A stretch of 64,000 nt of DNA from Marinomonas spartinae (GTDB taxonomy: Bacteria; Pseudomonadota; Gammaproteobacteria; Pseudomonadales; Marinomonadaceae), in NCBI RefSeq assembly GCF_900089775.1, contig NZ_FLOB01000004.1, forward strand, positions 62,001-126,000, in the 5' to 3' direction. Within the stretch, counting starts at the first letter, position 1. Every line of letters begins with the position of its first letter. Below, piece after piece: positions 1 to 9,890 of this stretch. A model generated the notes under the pieces. That model made no database searches and was not told where the DNA came from. It saw only the letters and a list, made by a program, of their open reading frames with translations. A program made the position numbers and the translations under genes.

Positions 1-92
1 TGGGGTGTTTATTAATGGGTTTGGGGTTAAGTATCTTTTTACGTTAGTTATTTACTGCGCTTTTATAGCGAATCCGAGACTAAATATTTGAG

Positions 93-121
93 AAATAAGT
101 CCTCATCATGAGGACTTATTT
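93..121 (-). terminator. Hairpin terminator after the DHH gene
   Basis: A perfect 13-bp inverted repeat (93-105 with 109-121) has a 3-nt loop and lies 10 bases past the stop of the leftward DHH gene. The outer stem is A/T-rich on both sides, so it could work in both directions. It is not followed by a long T run on the minus strand, so termination strength is uncertain. Confidence 0.6.
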
Positions 122-131
122 GCACCTTGCT

Positions 132-1064
132 TTAGCCATCTTGATTAATAGATTCAATTAACTCGTCCAGTACCCGTTCTGCTTGATCATTCGTTACCTG
201 GCAGGTGCCTGCGTTTAAGTGACCGCCACCGCCATAACGTAAACATAATTCGCCAATATTTGTTTGCGAGGAGCGGTCGAGAATAGACTTGCCAACGGCA
301 AACACTGTATTTTGCTTTTTAAGCCCCCACATTTTATGAATAGAAATGTTACATTCAGGAAACAGAGCGTAAATAATAAAGCGGTTTGTCGCGTATATTA
401 AATCTTCACTCATAAGGTCTAATACCACAAGATTGTCGTGGACGGTTGCGCATCGCTTGATTTGTTTTTTAGCCAGTTCGTCATGTTCGTGGTAAATCGT
501 GACTCGCTCTTGCACATCTTCTAAAGCGAGGATCTCATCAATTGAGTGATTACGGCAGTAGTCAATCAACTTCATCATGAGTTGATAGTTTGAAATGCGA
601 AAGTTTCGAAAGCGCCCTAAGCCTGTTCGAGCATCCATAATGAAGTTTAACAAGACCCAGCGTTTAGGGGTGAGAATTTCTTCCTTGCTAAACTGGGCGG
701 AGTCGCCTTTGTCGACAGCGTCCATCATTTCACTGGAGATATTGAGGAATTTACTGGCTCCACCGTAGTAATCATAGACAACACGAGCAGCAGAAGGGGC
801 CTCAGGGTTAATGATATGATTTGTTATATTGCCCTTATTACGAACAGTTTCGCTCAAATGATGGTCAAAGGCGAGATGACAACCTGGGACATACGGAAGA
901 TTAGTTGTTATGTCTTTGGGGCCGATATCAATTTTGCCATCTTGCATATCTTTGGGATGCACAAATACAATATCATCGATGATATCAAGGTATTTCAGTA
1001 AAACGGCGCAGACCAATCCATCGAAGTCACTTCTTGTTACTAGACGAAATTTATTGTCAGTCAT
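132..1064 (-). CDS. DHH-family phosphoesterase
   Basis: This is probably a manganese-dependent phosphoesterase of the DHH superfamily, which includes exopolyphosphatase-like and nanoRNase/c-di-AMP hydrolase members. The N-terminus carries the first metal motif SDFDG (about residues 12-16), followed by the signature DHH at 67-69. The C-terminal DHHA1-type substrate loop GGGGH sits near residue 280, so both halves of the fold are present. At 310 aa the length is normal. The substrate cannot be told from sequence: oligoribonucleotide, polyphosphate and cyclic dinucleotide are all possible. The start at 1064 has a purine-rich TAGAGA stretch upstream. It is the last gene of a leftward group, separated from its neighbour by 135 bases containing an inverted repeat. 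Confidence 0.9.
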   Translation of the reverse strand: MTDNKFRLVTRSDFDGLVCAVLLKYLDIIDDIVFVHPKDMQDGKIDIGPKDITTNLPYVPGCHLAFDHHLSETVRNKGNITNHIINPEAPSAARVVYDYYGGASKFLNISSEMMDAVDKGDSAQFSKEEILTPKRWVLLNFIMDARTGLGRFRNFRISNYQLMMKLIDYCRNHSIDEILALEDVQERVTIYHEHDELAKKQIKRCATVHDNLVVLDLMSEDLIYATNRFIIYALFPECNISIHKMWGLKKQNTVFAVGKSILDRSSQTNIGELCLRYGGGGHLNAGTCQVTNDQAERVLDELIESINQDG

Positions 1065-1141
1065 GTTTCTCTACATCCATTCAAAATACATTACTTACGA
1101 CGAGTCACAAATTGTGAAATGTCTACCAATGTGTCACCCAG

Positions 1142-1183
1142 TAATGATAGAGAGATGACAATAACCTCCGTTCTCTATCATTA
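1142..1183. repeat. 12-bp inverted repeat between two leftward genes
   Basis: Perfect arms at 1142-1153 and 1172-1183 (TAATGATAGAGA and its complement) are separated by 18 bases. It lies just past the stop of the multidomain gene at 1200-3815 and upstream of the DHH gene. No T run follows on the minus strand, so it is either a weak terminator, an mRNA-stabilising hairpin or an operator for the DHH gene. Confidence 0.6.
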
Positions 1184-1199
1184 TGGGCATTGAGCGCTA

Positions 1200-3815
1200 T
1201 TAAGGAAAAATAAACTCTTCTAACTCTAATAAGCTTTTTAACCAAATATCATAGCCTTTTTTGTTTAAGTGTAGTTTGTCTCCTTCAAAGAGGTTGTCCT
1301 TAATGGCATCATTTTTATCTATTAGACCTGAGAATAGATCAATATATTGTGTATTGGGGCGAGTTTTGGCTAAACGTTCAATTTGAAGATTAGCTGCTTC
1401 GATGGTTTTTCGCATACCTGATCGTGCTGGACTGCATTTTATGCTGATTAAGGTCACAGGAATGCCGGGTAAGTGCTGATCAATTTTTTGTAGAAGGTCG
1501 ATGTAGAGTTCAATGACTTTATTACTGTCTTTATGATTTCCAATGTCGTTGTCTCCGGCATAAACGACTAAAGAGCGCGGATTATATGGCAGTACAATAC
1601 GCTCAAAGTAATAAACACACGCTTCGAGGGTGGCGCCACCAAAGCCAAGATTGATCGCGTCTTTATGGGCTAATTTGTCATCAATGTCTTCCCATAAGCG
1701 CATAGTGGAAGAGCCATAAAAGGCAACTGGACGTTCTTTGCTGTGGCGGCTAGCAAGACGAAATTCTAGTTCTCGAACATCGGATTCGAATTCTACATCC
1801 AGCTGATTTAAGCTCATGACATTTGAGCGATAGCCGTTTCGGCCACTCAATATAGGGTACTGTCGAATTTCATGTGCTAGCTCAACCGCTTCGGCCACAT
1901 ACCCACGATATTCTTCTTGGTAGCTCGCTAAGAAAGCCTGTAAAGCACTAGGGTCGTCTGAATTAACTCGGTCGGATAGTTTAAAGGCTGGTTTGATAAC
2001 AACAGTATAGAGATTATGATCCGCCCTTTGATCAAAGTTTGCTACGACGATAGGAACGATCCATGGTTCATTTTGGCCCATTGAGCTGGCCAGTTCGAAC
2101 GCATAAGGCAGGAATTTGCCCGGCGACTCTTGTGTCGAGTAACTCATGCCTTCTGGTGATATCATCAGTGGGAAGTTTTGGCGCAGAGTCTCTTGAGACT
2201 CTTTGATAAAAGCGTCATGTTCGGCCGGGTTCTTACCTAGGTTTTCCCAACTACTCACAAAAATATTGTCAAAACGTTCGTAGTAGTCATCACGCCAATA
2301 TTCACTTTCCGCACTGCGGCGAATAACTCGTTGCCCAGAAATACCGTATTCTTTATCGATGATCATGGCGCTGATGAATTGTGCGTCGACAGAGAATCGA
2401 AAGCCATTAGGCAGACGATTGGTTTGCGAGCCTAAAAGGTGATTATAGATAAAAAGGCTGCCTGCTTTTTTGGGTAAATTTTCTAGTCCTTTAATTACGT
2501 AGGGTACTTGCTTGAAAGCTTGCTTAAATTGCTCAGTACCGAATCGTCTTGCATCGAGTGCTGGAGTGTCTTTAGGCAGGCTATTGATGGTGTCATAGGT
2601 TGTTTGTAAGTGACGATAGAAAGCATTTTCCCGTTGTAAGTCTTTTAGTATGTCTAAACACATACCTGAAATAGTACGCTCTAGGGGAGCGCCAAAGTGG
2701 AGGCATTTATACAATATACCGAATGCTTCGTCTGTTGTGATCACACTTTTCAGCAATTCAGCCACTTTGTAAAGAGGTGAGCTGACGGGAAGAATAGCCG
2801 CATTCTGTTCAATGACATTATTAACTGCTAATGCTTCGTCATTCGATATTTGCGATAAATAGCGCATACGGGCAGAGAGTAAGTGTGTGCTAATCAACCA
2901 AATTAACCGGTACCGGTACTTGATGGCAAATTTGGGCGACTCTTTAAACAAGCTCGCTAGCGCTTCTTTTGGAATGAACAAAATACTGCTATCTCGTGAA
3001 GAGATAATAGAGGCCCGATTACGTAACCGACTGTTTGGAGTACACCAAGACAAGACTGTACCAGCGCGAGAAATGGAGCGTGTGGTGATGAGTTCGCCAC
3101 TGTCTGTCTGGTAGCTCATGATCGCTTTGCCTTTCACCAGAAAATACAGCCCGTCGGGAATTTGATCCTGTTGGCTGATAATATCGCCTTGATGAGCGAG
3201 AAGGATGGATGCTTGTTTGGCTAAGGCATGGATCTCTGCTTGGGTAAAGGTTTGGCAGAATTGAGCGTAATTGAGTAATTCAATGGAGTCTTTTAGTGAC
3301 TGTATTTGAATATCTGGGTTCAATAGTGGTCGAGTGGCTTCAAACGCTAGAGACTCATTGGAAAAGAAGGGGCGAGTCTGGTTTTGAATGGTTGTCAGAA
3401 CGGGTAAAGACTCTTCATAAACACACTGTAAGAAGTGATTGGCAAAGTCTAAATTGGCATCTAGGTATTTTTGTAAATCGACAATTGGCCACGCAAGTAA
3501 GCTTGTTGACTTGGTCGCGGTAAAGGTGGTTGCATAACGAGAAGGGTGACGGAACGCAGACCAACCAATAGGCGCAAATAAACTGTTGATCAGCCCCACG
3601 TTGTAGGCTTTTCCTTGTTCTCGTAAGGGAATCGAGATGGCGACTTCACCGTCCAGTAAAAAGTATAAGTATTGACCTATTTCAAACTGCTTCGCGAGTA
3701 CTTCACCTGCATCGAGTGTTTTGATGCTAACTAATTCTATTAATGATTGTCGTAACTCATCGTCCACGTTTTCCATAAAAGGAAGGGCATTTACGTGTTT
3801 TATTATGGCATCCAT
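1200..3815 (-). CDS. Two cyclic-nucleotide-binding domains + acyltransferase-like + SGNH hydrolase
   Basis: This 871-aa protein appears to combine four modules. Residues about 10-130 and 185-310 look like cyclic-nucleotide-binding beta-barrels, with patterns such as LYFLVKGKA in the second. Residues about 440-650 resemble a PlsC-type phospholipid acyltransferase: NH at 458-459 and a well-kept SPEGMS block at 553-558. The usual NHX4D catalytic aspartate is replaced by Gln464. Residues about 695-870 are an SGNH/GDSL-type hydrolase with GSS (701-703), GFGGA (725-729), AGDND (753-757) and DKLHL (846-850). There is no signal peptide, so it is probably cytoplasmic or peripheral at the inner membrane. 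A GAGG ribosome-binding site precedes the start. The stop of the flavin-reductase-like gene lies 25 bases upstream, so the two are probably co-transcribed. A role in lipid remodelling gated by a nucleotide signal is inference. Confidence 0.85.
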   Translation of the reverse strand: MDAIIKHVNALPFMENVDDELRQSLIELVSIKTLDAGEVLAKQFEIGQYLYFLLDGEVAISIPLREQGKAYNVGLINSLFAPIGWSAFRHPSRYATTFTATKSTSLLAWPIVDLQKYLDANLDFANHFLQCVYEESLPVLTTIQNQTRPFFSNESLAFEATRPLLNPDIQIQSLKDSIELLNYAQFCQTFTQAEIHALAKQASILLAHQGDIISQQDQIPDGLYFLVKGKAIMSYQTDSGELITTRSISRAGTVLSWCTPNSRLRNRASIISSRDSSILFIPKEALASLFKESPKFAIKYRYRLIWLISTHLLSARMRYLSQISNDEALAVNNVIEQNAAILPVSSPLYKVAELLKSVITTDEAFGILYKCLHFGAPLERTISGMCLDILKDLQRENAFYRHLQTTYDTINSLPKDTPALDARRFGTEQFKQAFKQVPYVIKGLENLPKKAGSLFIYNHLLGSQTNRLPNGFRFSVDAQFISAMIIDKEYGISGQRVIRRSAESEYWRDDYYERFDNIFVSSWENLGKNPAEHDAFIKESQETLRQNFPLMISPEGMSYSTQESPGKFLPYAFELASSMGQNEPWIVPIVVANFDQRADHNLYTVVIKPAFKLSDRVNSDDPSALQAFLASYQEEYRGYVAEAVELAHEIRQYPILSGRNGYRSNVMSLNQLDVEFESDVRELEFRLASRHSKERPVAFYGSSTMRLWEDIDDKLAHKDAINLGFGGATLEACVYYFERIVLPYNPRSLVVYAGDNDIGNHKDSNKVIELYIDLLQKIDQHLPGIPVTLISIKCSPARSGMRKTIEAANLQIERLAKTRPNTQYIDLFSGLIDKNDAIKDNLFEGDKLHLNKKGYDIWLKSLLELEEFIFP

Positions 3816-3840
3816 TTTATAACCTCGATTCTGTATGCCC

Positions 3841-4449
3841 TTAATTGGGGCGTTTGATCGTCAGTGTTTTTCCAAGAACTGCATAATCACTTCCACCCAG
3901 CCGGCTAATTGGGTTGAGTTGTGCGTTATCGATAATGTTTCGGTCGCCTTCTTGTTTGATAATCTCATCATCCACATGCAGATTGAGAACCTCTAGGTAG
4001 CATGCACTAAAGGAAGAGTTTCCAACATTCTGCAATTCGAATAAGCGACAGTACATAGCCACTTTAGCTTCTTTTAAACGTGGCAACGATGGTGCGAAAG
4101 ACGTTAGGTTTAGGTCTGCATTGTCCAGTTCAGATACTCCGTATTCCAAAGTGGCTGCGCTGTCGTTGAGTGCATGAATCTGTTCCAAACTTGGAATATG
4201 CAAGACACATTCCTGTTCGCGAATGAGGTTGCGCTTGGTATCTTTCTGCTCGTTATTGGACTTGTTACCGATGGACACAACCAATAAAGCAGGATCAGGA
4301 GAGATAATGGAGAAAAAAGAAAAGGGGGCCAAGTTATAAGTTTGGTTTTCATTCTTTGTCAAGATCCAGGCAATGGGTCTAGGCGTGACAGTCTGTGTCA
4401 TGAGGTGGTAACGGTCGAATGGATTCGTTTGCTGAAAATCAAAAATCAT
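3841..4449 (-). CDS. Flavin-reductase-like (FMN-binding split-barrel) protein
   Basis: This 202-aa protein matches the DIM6/NTAB flavin-reductase-like family. It opens with the typical pattern of a short N-terminal strand, then TPRPIAW (about residues 22-28), NLAPFSFF (39-46) and SPDPALLVVSIG, which form the FMN-binding barrel. Members bind FMN and either reduce it with NAD(P)H or act as electron carriers or oxygenases; the substrate here is unknown. It is the first gene of a probable two-gene leftward operon with the cyclic-nucleotide/acyltransferase/SGNH protein. The ATG at 4449 has an AGGT purine stretch about 9 bases upstream. No unusual features are seen. Confidence 0.85.
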   Translation of the reverse strand: MIFDFQQTNPFDRYHLMTQTVTPRPIAWILTKNENQTYNLAPFSFFSIISPDPALLVVSIGNKSNNEQKDTKRNLIREQECVLHIPSLEQIHALNDSAATLEYGVSELDNADLNLTSFAPSLPRLKEAKVAMYCRLFELQNVGNSSFSACYLEVLNLHVDDEIIKQEGDRNIIDNAQLNPISRLGGSDYAVLGKTLTIKRPN

Positions 4450-5061
4450 ATGATTACCTGTTGATGACGTTGAAAAGGCTTAAGAAAGAGTTGAAGAGGT
4501 TTTCTGCGTCTCGTATACCTGAATAGGTGATAGAACAATGCTGGCGCTATTGTCGAGACGAGTAAGCTGTCTGTGTCTTTCTTCGCTATTGTACTTAGGT
4601 AATGTACCTCGTTGGTAAATCACCACCTAAATTACTACATATATCAATCGATTGTGAATGCCTTATGAAGAACTTGTGGTAATTATTGGTAACACAAGGC
4701 GGAAGAGGAGGTTTCCTATTTTTTCTCTTAATGAATAAGATATCTATAAAGAGTGAGTGTTTTTTGATCAGAAAAAGAGTATTTTTGTATCTAAATGTGA
4801 ATTTTTCTTGTTTACAAGGAGGGTAGATACACTCCTTAAAGCGCTTACTTTTCAGTCACTTATTCTTCTAATTTGTTGTTTTGTTGAGCATATTGTATGT
4901 GCTCTTGGCTTTTTTATTTTACGTTGGCAGGCTTGAGTACCTGCCAGACTATGCTAAATATAAAGAGTGAACCTGATAAATTTTTCTGGTGAATTTGCTA
5001 AAAAATCTATGGGTCATTTTTGCTAAAAGCCTAGCCACACTGATTTTGAGAGGATGCTGTA
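4450..5061. other. 612-bp divergent intergenic region
   Basis: No credible gene is seen between the flavin-reductase-like gene and prkA. It holds the divergent promoters. Near its left end is a nested inverted repeat: outer 7-bp arms at 4507-4513 and 4554-4560, inner 5-bp arms at 4535-4539 and 4549-4553. A small 5-bp palindrome lies at 4597-4609. The right part carries the prkA promoter elements described separately. The stretch is clearly AT-rich, especially 4700-4920. Confidence 0.6.
4926..4958 (+). promoter_or_regulatory. Probable RpoS-type promoter with overlapping palindrome, upstream of prkA
   Basis: CTATGCTAAA at 4949-4958 matches the extended RpoS -10 consensus at almost every position. 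No good -35 hexamer is found at the right spacing, which is common for RpoS promoters. A 6-bp inverted repeat, GGCAGG (4926-4931) and CCTGCC (4940-4945), ends 4 bases before the -10 and could be an operator. In Escherichia coli the yeaGH operon is known to be RpoS-dependent, which supports the reading. Confidence 0.5.
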
Positions 5062-6984
5062 ATGAGTATTTTTGATCATGTCCAATCTCGCTATGACGCT
5101 CAAAAAGACGAAGAAATGTCTCTCGATGAGTATCTAACTTTATGTAAACAAGATAAGTCTGCTTATGCGTCCCCAGCAGAGCGCTTACTTATGGCCATTG
5201 GTGATCCAGAGGTTATAGATACTTCTAAAGACACACGGATGAGTCGTATTTTTTCGAATAAATTAATCAAACGCTATCCATCGTTTGAGCACTTTTATGG
5301 CATGGAAGAGGCTATCGAAAGAATTGTAGCTTTTTTAACCCATGCCTCCCAAGGTTTGGAGGAATCGAAACAAGTTCTTTATCTCCTAGGACCTGTTGGT
5401 GGCGGTAAATCGTCCTTGGCGGAAAAACTCAAAGAGTTGATGCAATCTGTACCGTTTTACGCGATTAAAGGGTCACCTGTTTTTGAGTCTCCTTTATCCT
5501 TATTTGATATCGCCGAAGATGGCGACATTTTGGAAGAAGAATACGGTATTCCAAAACGTTACCTGAAAACTGCTATGTCGCCTTGGGCTGCCAAGCGTTT
5601 GAAGGAGTTCAATGGAAATATTGAAGACTTTCGTGTGGTTAAAGTCTACCCGTCAGCCCTCAATCAAGTGGCGATTTCGAAAACCGAGCCGGGTGATGAA
5701 AATAACCAAGATATTTCCGCTTTGGTGGGTAAGGTGGATATTCGTAAGCTTGAATTCTTTGAGCAGAATGATGCGGATGCCTACAGTTATTCCGGCGGCT
5801 TATGTCGGGGTAACCGAGGTATCATGGAATTTGTGGAAATGTTCAAAGCGCCAATCAAAGTGTTGCATCCGTTGTTAACCGCGACTCAAGAGGGGAACTA
5901 CAATGGAACCGAGGGGCTTGGCGGTATTCCATTTGATGGGCTGATTCTAGCTCACTCAAACGAATCAGAGTGGCAAACGTTCAAAAACAACAAAACCAAT
6001 GAAGCTTTTATTGACCGTGTTTACACCGTGAAAGTGCCTTATTGTACTCGTGTGACAGAAGAAATTTCTATTTATCAGAAGCTGTTAGAGCACAGCTCAT
6101 TGAACCACGCGCCTTGTGCGCCAGATACTCTAAAAATGCTCGCCCAATTTTCCGTCTTATCTCGCTTGAAAGAGCCAGAAAACTCCAGTTTGTTCTCAAA
6201 AATGCGCATTTATGATGGGGAATCGCTAAAAGATGTGGATCCAAAAGCGAAGTCACTTCAAGAGTATAAAGATGCCGCAGGCGTGAATGAAGGCATGGAC
6301 GGTTTATCAACGCGCTTTGCCTTTAAGATCTTATCGCGGGTGTTTAACTTTGATCCAACAGAAGTCGCAGCTAACCCTGTACATCTTATGTATGTGCTGG
6401 AACAACAAATTGAGCAAGAACAGTTTGATCAAGATCGTCACGATCGATACCTACGAATTTTAAAAGAGTATTTAGCGCCTCGTTACGTGGAATTTATCGG
6501 AAAAGAAATTCAGACAGCATATTTAGAGTCGTACTCTGAATATGGACAGAATATCTTTGATCGTTATGTGACCTACGCGGATTTTTGGATTCAAGATCAA
6601 GAGTATCGTGACCCTGAAACGGGAGATATTTTGGATCGCTCTTCTATCAACGATGAGTTGGAAAAAATCGAAAAACCCGCCGGAATCAGCAACCCTAAAG
6701 ACTTCCGTAATGAGGTGGTGAATTTCGTGCTGCGTGCGAAAGCTAACAATAATGGTAAAAATCCTAGTTGGTTAAGCTATGAAAAACTTCGTGTGGTAAT
6801 TGAGCGAAAAATGTTCTCTAACACTGAAGATTTGCTTCCTGTTATCTCTTTCAGTGCGAAATCGTCCAGTGAGGATAAGAAGAAGCACAATGAATTTGTA
6901 AAACGCATGGTGGAGCGTGGCTATACCGAAAAACAAGTTCGCTTGCTGTCTGAGTGGTACTTACGAGTGCGTAAGTCTCAATAG
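5062..6984 (+). CDS. prkA: PrkA-family serine protein kinase (YeaG)
   Basis: This 640-aa protein is the YeaG/PrkA family AAA+ protein kinase. It shows the Walker A loop LGPVGGGKSS around residues 109-118, a long central AAA+ module, and the C-terminal kinase-like part. Length matches the family (about 640-645 aa). In enterobacteria it is made in stationary phase and under nitrogen starvation and acts with its VWA partner YeaH. The ATG at 5062 has an AGAGGA ribosome-binding site. It is the first gene of a three-gene operon with yeaH (66 bases downstream) and spoVR, the usual order in proteobacteria. Regulation is probably by RpoS through the site at 4949-4958. Confidence 0.97.
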   Translation: MSIFDHVQSRYDAQKDEEMSLDEYLTLCKQDKSAYASPAERLLMAIGDPEVIDTSKDTRMSRIFSNKLIKRYPSFEHFYGMEEAIERIVAFLTHASQGLEESKQVLYLLGPVGGGKSSLAEKLKELMQSVPFYAIKGSPVFESPLSLFDIAEDGDILEEEYGIPKRYLKTAMSPWAAKRLKEFNGNIEDFRVVKVYPSALNQVAISKTEPGDENNQDISALVGKVDIRKLEFFEQNDADAYSYSGGLCRGNRGIMEFVEMFKAPIKVLHPLLTATQEGNYNGTEGLGGIPFDGLILAHSNESEWQTFKNNKTNEAFIDRVYTVKVPYCTRVTEEISIYQKLLEHSSLNHAPCAPDTLKMLAQFSVLSRLKEPENSSLFSKMRIYDGESLKDVDPKAKSLQEYKDAAGVNEGMDGLSTRFAFKILSRVFNFDPTEVAANPVHLMYVLEQQIEQEQFDQDRHDRYLRILKEYLAPRYVEFIGKEIQTAYLESYSEYGQNIFDRYVTYADFWIQDQEYRDPETGDILDRSSINDELEKIEKPAGISNPKDFRNEVVNFVLRAKANNNGKNPSWLSYEKLRVVIERKMFSNTEDLLPVISFSAKSSSEDKKKHNEFVKRMVERGYTEKQVRLLSEWYLRVRKSQ

Positions 6985-7050
6985 CGTATTGGAGTAAGCG
7001 TCTATGAGTAAGACTAGGTTGTTTTGTCTGATCAGTAAAAGGAGGTGGGT

Positions 7051-8343
7051 ATGTCATACATAATTGACCGCCGCCTAAACGGTAAACATAAGAGCAGCGT
7101 GAATCGCCAGCGATTTTTACGTCGCTATCGTGAGCATATTCGAAAAGCCGTTGAAGAAGCGGTCAATGAAAGGAGCATCAAAGACTTAGATCGTGGTGAA
7201 CGAATTACCATACCTCAAAAAGACATTCATGAGCCCAGTTTTGGGCATGGGCAGGGTGGAACTGGCTCCATTGTCCACCCTGGTAATAAGGAATTTATAA
7301 CCGGGGATCGCATACCCAAACCGAAAGGTGGATCAGGTAGCGGTTCTGGCAATGGCGATGCGAGTGATTCTGGAGAAGGGGAAGACGATTTTGTGTTTCA
7401 GATTTCTCAAGAAGAGTTTCTCGATTATGTTTTTGAAGATCTTGCGCTGCCTAACCTACTCAAAAAAGAACTGAAAGAAATTAAGGAATTTAGCTTACGC
7501 CATGCTGGTGTGGTAAGTGATGGCACACCCTCTAAATTAAATATCGTGCGCTCTATGCGCCATGCCTATGCACGCCGTATGGTGATGAGTGGTGGGCCGC
7601 GACGTCAGCTTAAAGAGGTCGAAGCGGAAATAGCACATTTATTGGCTCAAGATTCGGTGCTTAGAGATGATCATCGTCTTGCTGAGTTAGAAGAACAGAA
7701 GGCGTTACTAGAGCAGAAAATTAGCAGTACACCTTTTTTAGATACATATGATTTGCGTTATAACCACCATGTGAAGGAGCCAAAACCCAGTTCACAGGCG
7801 GTTATGTTTTGTGTAATGGATGTATCGGGTTCTATGACACAAGAGACCAAAAATATCGCAAAGCGGTTTTTTATTTTGCTGTATTTATTCTTGCGTCGTA
7901 ACTACGAAAAAATCGATGTTATTTTCATTCGTCACCATACCAGTGCTAAAGAAGTGTCAGAAGAAGAGTTCTTCTATTCACGGGAGACTGGAGGAACTAT
8001 TGTTTCCAGTGCCTTAAAGCTAATGAATAAAATTATTGAGGAACGTTACCCGTCTGATTCTTGGAATATTTACGCGGCACAGGCCTCTGATGGTGATAAC
8101 TGGGATGATGATTCAATGATCTGTCGGAAGATCCTTGAAGAAGAGATTGTCGATAAGGTTCAATATTTTACCTACATTGAGATTACTCCTCGCGATCACC
8201 AAAGTCTGTGGTATTCCTACGAGCAGGTTCAGGCTGCCCATCCAAAATACTTTTCGATGCGGCATATCACAGATGTTGGCGATATTTATCCTGTTTTCCG
8301 GGACTTGTTCCAAAGGAGGCAACATGAGTCAAGTGGCCAGTAA
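7051..8343 (+). CDS. yeaH: YeaH, DUF444 VWA-domain protein
   Basis: This 430-aa DUF444 protein is the standard partner of the PrkA kinase. The N-terminus FIDRRLNGK-like block ([10 protein letters not shown]) and [10 protein letters not shown] are hallmark YeaH sequences. A Gly/Ser-rich linker follows at about 92-110. The C-terminal half is a von Willebrand A domain with a MIDAS motif DVSGS at about 257-261, so it probably binds a divalent metal and mediates protein contacts. I chose ATG 7051 over the in-frame GTG at 7045 because AAAGGAGG ends at 7045, overlapping that GTG and ideally spaced for the ATG. Its end overlaps the spoVR start by 20 bases, which suggests translational coupling. Confidence 0.96.
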   Translation: MSYIIDRRLNGKHKSSVNRQRFLRRYREHIRKAVEEAVNERSIKDLDRGERITIPQKDIHEPSFGHGQGGTGSIVHPGNKEFITGDRIPKPKGGSGSGSGNGDASDSGEGEDDFVFQISQEEFLDYVFEDLALPNLLKKELKEIKEFSLRHAGVVSDGTPSKLNIVRSMRHAYARRMVMSGGPRRQLKEVEAEIAHLLAQDSVLRDDHRLAELEEQKALLEQKISSTPFLDTYDLRYNHHVKEPKPSSQAVMFCVMDVSGSMTQETKNIAKRFFILLYLFLRRNYEKIDVIFIRHHTSAKEVSEEEFFYSRETGGTIVSSALKLMNKIIEERYPSDSWNIYAAQASDGDNWDDDSMICRKILEEEIVDKVQYFTYIEITPRDHQSLWYSYEQVQAAHPKYFSMRHITDVGDIYPVFRDLFQRRQHESSGQ

Positions 8344-9844
8344 GAAAAAGCGTCAGTTTCTGTCCGAAGGACCTGAATGGTCATTCGAGTTGATTCAAAA
8401 ATACGATGAAGAGATTGGCAAAATTGCCAGAGAATATGGGTTAGATACTTACCCAAATCAAATTGAGATCATCAGTTCTGAACAGATGATGGATGCCTAT
8501 GCGTCTGTTGGTATGCCTTTGGGTTATCATCACTGGTCCTACGGAAAGCAATTTCTAGAAGTGGAACAAAATTATAAGCGTGGCCGCATGGGCTTGGCTT
8601 ATGAGATTGTCATTAACTCTTCTCCATGTATTGCTTATTTGATGGAAGAGAACAATATGATGATGCAGGCATTGGTTATTGCCCATGCTTGTTATGGCCA
8701 CAACTCCTTCTTTAAAGGCAATTATTTATTCAAAACATGGACGGATGCGACGGCGATTATTGACTATCTGGTTTTCGCCAAGAAATACGTACAAGAGTGC
8801 GAAGAGAAATACGGTGTGGAGGAAGTCGAATTAACGCTGGATTCTTGTCATGCTTTGATGAACTTTGGGGTGGATCGTTATAAGCGTCCTGTGCCGCTTT
8901 CTGCTCAAGAAGAACAATTTCGTCAAGATGAGCGCGAGCAAATTCTTCAGCAGCAGGTAAATGACTTATGGCGGACGATTCCTATAACTGAAAAGGATGA
9001 AGAAGCGGCCAAGAAAGAACGCGTTTTTCCTTCGGAACCGCAGGAGAATTTACTCTATTTCTTAGAGAAACATGCGCCATTATTGCGTCCTTGGCAGCGA
9101 GAGCTGATCCGTATAGTGCGTAAAATGGCACAGTATTTTTACCCTCAACGCCAAACGCAAGTGATGAATGAAGGGTGGGCATCATTTTGGCACTATACCT
9201 TAATGAACACCTTGTATGATAAGGGTAAAGTGAACGATGGGTTTATTTTAGAATTTTTGCAATCCCATACAAATGTGGTGTATCAACCAAGCTTTGACTC
9301 ACCCTATTATTCAGGGATTAACCCTTATGCTCTGGGTTTTGCAATGTATTCAGACATCAAGCGCATGTGTGAGAACCCAACTGAAGAAGACAGAGAATGG
9401 TTTCCTGATATTGTTGGTAAGCCTTGGGTAGAAGTGCTGGATTTCGCTATGCGTAATTTCAAAGATGAAAGTTTTATCCTGCAATATTTGTCGCCTAAGT
9501 TGATGCGAGACTTCCGTTTTTTTGGCATGGAAAACGATGTGCTAGATCCTTTTGTTGAAATTAAAGAGATTCACAACGGCGAAGGCTTTCAAAAACTCAG
9601 GGAGCGTTTATCACAGCAATATAACCTGAGTTACCGTGAGCCCAATATTCAGGTGCAAAAAGTGAATATTAACGGTGATCGTAGCTTGGTGTTGCGTCAT
9701 GTTATGGACGGTGACCGACCTCTCAATGATGACACCGTTGAGGTGATTAAGCACTTTAGGCGATTATGGGGGTTTGATGTACGCTTGGAGTCTTGGGGAA
9801 AAAATGGCTTGGTACAAACCTACACTTGTGCTCCTGATGAGTGA
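8324..9844 (+). CDS. ycgB: SpoVR family protein (YcgB)
   Basis: This 506-aa SpoVR-family protein is close to YcgB (about 510 aa). It begins with [12 protein letters not shown] and contains the family's conserved IAREYGLD, a histidine-rich core ([14 protein letters not shown] at about residues 113-126) and [11 protein letters not shown] near 280. Its biochemical role is unknown; with PrkA and YeaH it belongs to a conserved stress/sporulation-linked gene set. The start is ATG 8324, preceded by AAAGGAGG at 8312-8319. The reading frame is open for about 190 bases further upstream, inside yeaH, but the Shine-Dalgarno site and the family N-terminus decide the start. Confidence 0.95.
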   Translation: MSQVASKKKRQFLSEGPEWSFELIQKYDEEIGKIAREYGLDTYPNQIEIISSEQMMDAYASVGMPLGYHHWSYGKQFLEVEQNYKRGRMGLAYEIVINSSPCIAYLMEENNMMMQALVIAHACYGHNSFFKGNYLFKTWTDATAIIDYLVFAKKYVQECEEKYGVEEVELTLDSCHALMNFGVDRYKRPVPLSAQEEQFRQDEREQILQQQVNDLWRTIPITEKDEEAAKKERVFPSEPQENLLYFLEKHAPLLRPWQRELIRIVRKMAQYFYPQRQTQVMNEGWASFWHYTLMNTLYDKGKVNDGFILEFLQSHTNVVYQPSFDSPYYSGINPYALGFAMYSDIKRMCENPTEEDREWFPDIVGKPWVEVLDFAMRNFKDESFILQYLSPKLMRDFRFFGMENDVLDPFVEIKEIHNGEGFQKLRERLSQQYNLSYREPNIQVQKVNINGDRSLVLRHVMDGDRPLNDDTVEVIKHFRRLWGFDVRLESWGKNGLVQTYTCAPDE

Positions 9845-9890
9845 TTATAGAAGCACAAGGGTGAAGGCGACTACCTAAGTACCATTGCAA

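Noticed and set aside
4924-4945. Possible sigma-54 promoter (TGGCAG...)
   Set aside because: The second half TTGC is absent at the required spacing; the RpoS-type -10 downstream is a better explanation.
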